Assembly (NCBI RefSeq): GCF_002954775.1
Contig: NZ_PJME01000025.1
Span: 62,001-126,000 of the forward strand
Length of the DNA stretch: 64,000 nucleotides
Source: Streptomyces geranii
Lineage (GTDB): Bacteria > Actinomycetota > Actinomycetes > Streptomycetales > Streptomycetaceae
Direction of reading: 5' to 3'
Positions 62,733 to 64,000 of the stretch are shown here, in pieces. The stretch's first letter is position 1; each line of letters starts with the position of its first letter. The notes under the pieces are model-generated. The model saw only the letters and a program-made list of their open reading frames with translations, had not been told where the DNA came from and did not search any database. The position numbers and the translations under genes are program-made.

Positions 62733-64000
62733 TCAGCCCCGGCCGGGTGGCAGCAGCCCGCGCAGCCGTTCCGGGAGGGCGAGTTCGGGGACGACGGTCA
62801 GCGTGCGACCGCCGGGGAGCGGGACCCGGAGCGGCAGCCGCAGTCGGCCGCCGCCCGCGAAGGGCGCCCCGAGTGCGGCGGCGGCACCGAGCGCGGCGCC
62901 CACGGGGACGGCGTAGCGCAGGGCGTTCGCCGGGTCGGCGGGGGTGGTGCCGGCCGCTGTCGTCTGGACGGCCTGACCACCGTCGTACGAGGGCTTGTCG
63001 CTGGGCGAGGCGCTCGCGCCGCCGCCACCGGAGGCGGACGCGGCGGCGCCGCCGGTCGTACCGCCGTCGGTCGCGCCCCCGGCGACCGTGCCGCCGAGCC
63101 CGCCCGAGTCGGCGGAACCGCCGCCGGACGTACCGCCGTTGGACCCACCGGAGGCCGAACTCCCGCCTCCGGAGCCCCCGTTGGTGGCGGCCGGGCCGGT
63201 GTAGTGGGCGAGGGCGGCGGCGGCCTTGACGGTCTTGGCGCGCAGGGACTTGGGCAGGGGCGCGTAACCGGCCGGGAGGCGGCCCGGGTCGGCGCCGCTG
63301 ATCTGGCCCTTCTCGGCGGCGTAGGTCAGCAGGGTCGCGTAGTCCTTGCGGGCGGCGGAGTCGAGCTTCGCCGGGCGTACGGCCGCGTAGACGAGCTGGG
63401 CGAGCGGGTACGCGCCCTTCGCGGTGGCCCTGGCCGGGCTGATCTCGGGGGCGCCGGTGCCGGAGGCGCTCGCGGCGGCGGTGGTGAGGGAGGCCGTGGT
63501 GGGGGCGACGAAGGTGCCGGAGACGTTGCGCAGGCGCGCGGTCTGGAGGCCGTAACGGGCGGCGGAGGCCGCGTCCGTCACCGTGATCACGAAGCGCGAA
63601 CCGACCGTCTGCGGGCCGGGGCTCTTGTACGCGGGCGGGCTGGCCAGCGGGTCCCAGACCGCCTTCCAGAGGCTGTCCGCGCGCCGGGTGTGCAGGGCAC
63701 CGGCGTGCATGTCGGTGACGTACGGATGGAAGTCGATCATGCACTGGGGTGCGGTGGCGTCGGTGCCCGGCGGGATCGTGCACCAGGGGTCGCTCTTGGG
63801 GTAGGTGTCGGTGTTCGCCGGGTCGAAGGCGAAGCCGGTGGGGTTGAGGTCGGTGTTGGTGCTGAAGTACGGGTTGACCTTCATGCCCCAGTCGTCGGAG
63901 ACGCCCGCGAGGAAGTTGCGGGCCTCCTTGTCGGAGACGATCCACTGCCAGACCGCGCGTGCCGAGTCGCTGTGCCCGAGGGCGGTGAGCAGGTCGGTGG
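62733..64000 (-). CDS. large surface protein, C-terminal part only (runs off the window)
   Basis: 422 codons are visible; the reading frame stays open to the window edge, so the start lies beyond 64000. The internal ATG at 63884 (MKVNPYFSTNTDLNPTGFAF) is not the start, because the upstream residues (VWQWIVSDKEARNFLAGVSDDWG) are clearly coding. The visible part has a mixed alpha/beta region, a long Gly/Ser-rich linker (GGSGGGSSASGGSNGG...), one hydrophobic segment (YAVPVGAALGAAAALGAPF) and a basic tail. It is thus probably a secreted domain held by a C-terminal membrane anchor. I do not recognise the family from this part. Its place next to the PstS-like gene suggests a shared function. Confidence 0.75.
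   Translation of the reverse strand, partial: TDLLTALGHSDSARAVWQWIVSDKEARNFLAGVSDDWGMKVNPYFSTNTDLNPTGFAFDPANTDTYPKSDPWCTIPPGTDATAPQCMIDFHPYVTDMHAGALHTRRADSLWKAVWDPLASPPAYKSPGPQTVGSRFVITVTDAASAARYGLQTARLRNVSGTFVAPTTASLTTAAASASGTGAPEISPARATAKGAYPLAQLVYAAVRPAKLDSAARKDYATLLTYAAEKGQISGADPGRLPAGYAPLPKSLRAKTVKAAAALAHYTGPAATNGGSGGGSSASGGSNGGTSGGGSADSGGLGGTVAGGATDGGTTGGAAASASGGGGASASPSDKPSYDGGQAVQTTAAGTTPADPANALRYAVPVGAALGAAAALGAPFAGGGRLRLPLRVPLPGGRTLTVVPELALPERLRGLLPPGRG

Noticed and set aside
60110..63229. 1039-codon plus-strand frame
   Set aside because: Antisense of the PstS-like and pseudosortase genes; Arg/Gly/Asp-rich with no structure.
62446..63945. 499-codon minus-strand frame at the right end
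   Set aside because: It is the wrong frame over two genes (the partial surface protein and the PstS-like start); the product is Arg/Gly-rich with no domain.

Overview
The window is very GC-rich, uses GTG starts freely and has long shadow ORFs on both strands. It carries whiD, bldM, shbA, guaB/guaB3, groES-groEL and a cluster of Ser/Thr kinases in the order I associate with the core Streptomyces chromosome (the S. coelicolor SCO4761-SCO4785 neighbourhood, from memory). It is almost certainly a Streptomyces core segment, with a more variable stretch at the right end. No tRNA, rRNA, CRISPR array, transposase or phage gene was seen.

Left part (1-13 kb): a membrane protein, a DUF4429/SHOCT protein, a class II aldolase and a flavin/PPOX protein are followed by guaA. 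Divergent from guaA is a chorismate mutase gene preceded by a promoter, a short Phe/Tyr-containing leader ORF and a terminator hairpin, which together look like a transcription attenuator. A gene-free stretch then holds a DasR-like operator. After it come a membrane protein, a sortase-type (LADTG) surface protein, and a GMC oxidoreductase/succinate-semialdehyde dehydrogenase operon with two palindromes in its promoter.

Kinase region (13-27 kb): five membrane-anchored PASTA-less kinases lie on the minus strand. The first is translationally coupled to a diacylglycerol/lipid kinase. One of the five is a clear pseudokinase: Lys, HRD and DFG are all lost and about 415 residues are inserted in its activation segment. 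At least four of the five share a similar extracytoplasmic C-terminal domain. glpD follows.

Central part (29-44 kb): a nucleotide-sugar dehydrogenase homologue lacks three catalytic residues. Next come guaB3 and guaB, then the development/sigma block shbA-bldM-whiD. After these are a LysR/MOSC pair, an SDR, a two-domain ester-cyclase-like protein, groES-groEL under two CIRCE boxes, two tandem lipoprotein polysaccharide deacetylases and a THUMP-like methyltransferase.

Right part (44-64 kb): an ECF42-type sigma factor with its DGPF partner and an LCP cell-wall enzyme come first. A xylan-utilisation block follows: a GH10-CBM2 xylanase, then a bxlR/bxlEFG/bxlA-like LacI, ABC importer and GH3 set, with a shared CGAAA-N-TTTCG-type operator. 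Next is a SigE-family sigma/membrane protein/DUF3152 operon. The window ends in an unusual group: an orphan PstB, a catalytically dead sortase-fold protein, a PstS-like secreted protein with FnIII/Ig-like repeats, and a truncated second surface protein running off the edge. This last group and the pseudokinase are the best candidates for undescribed biology.
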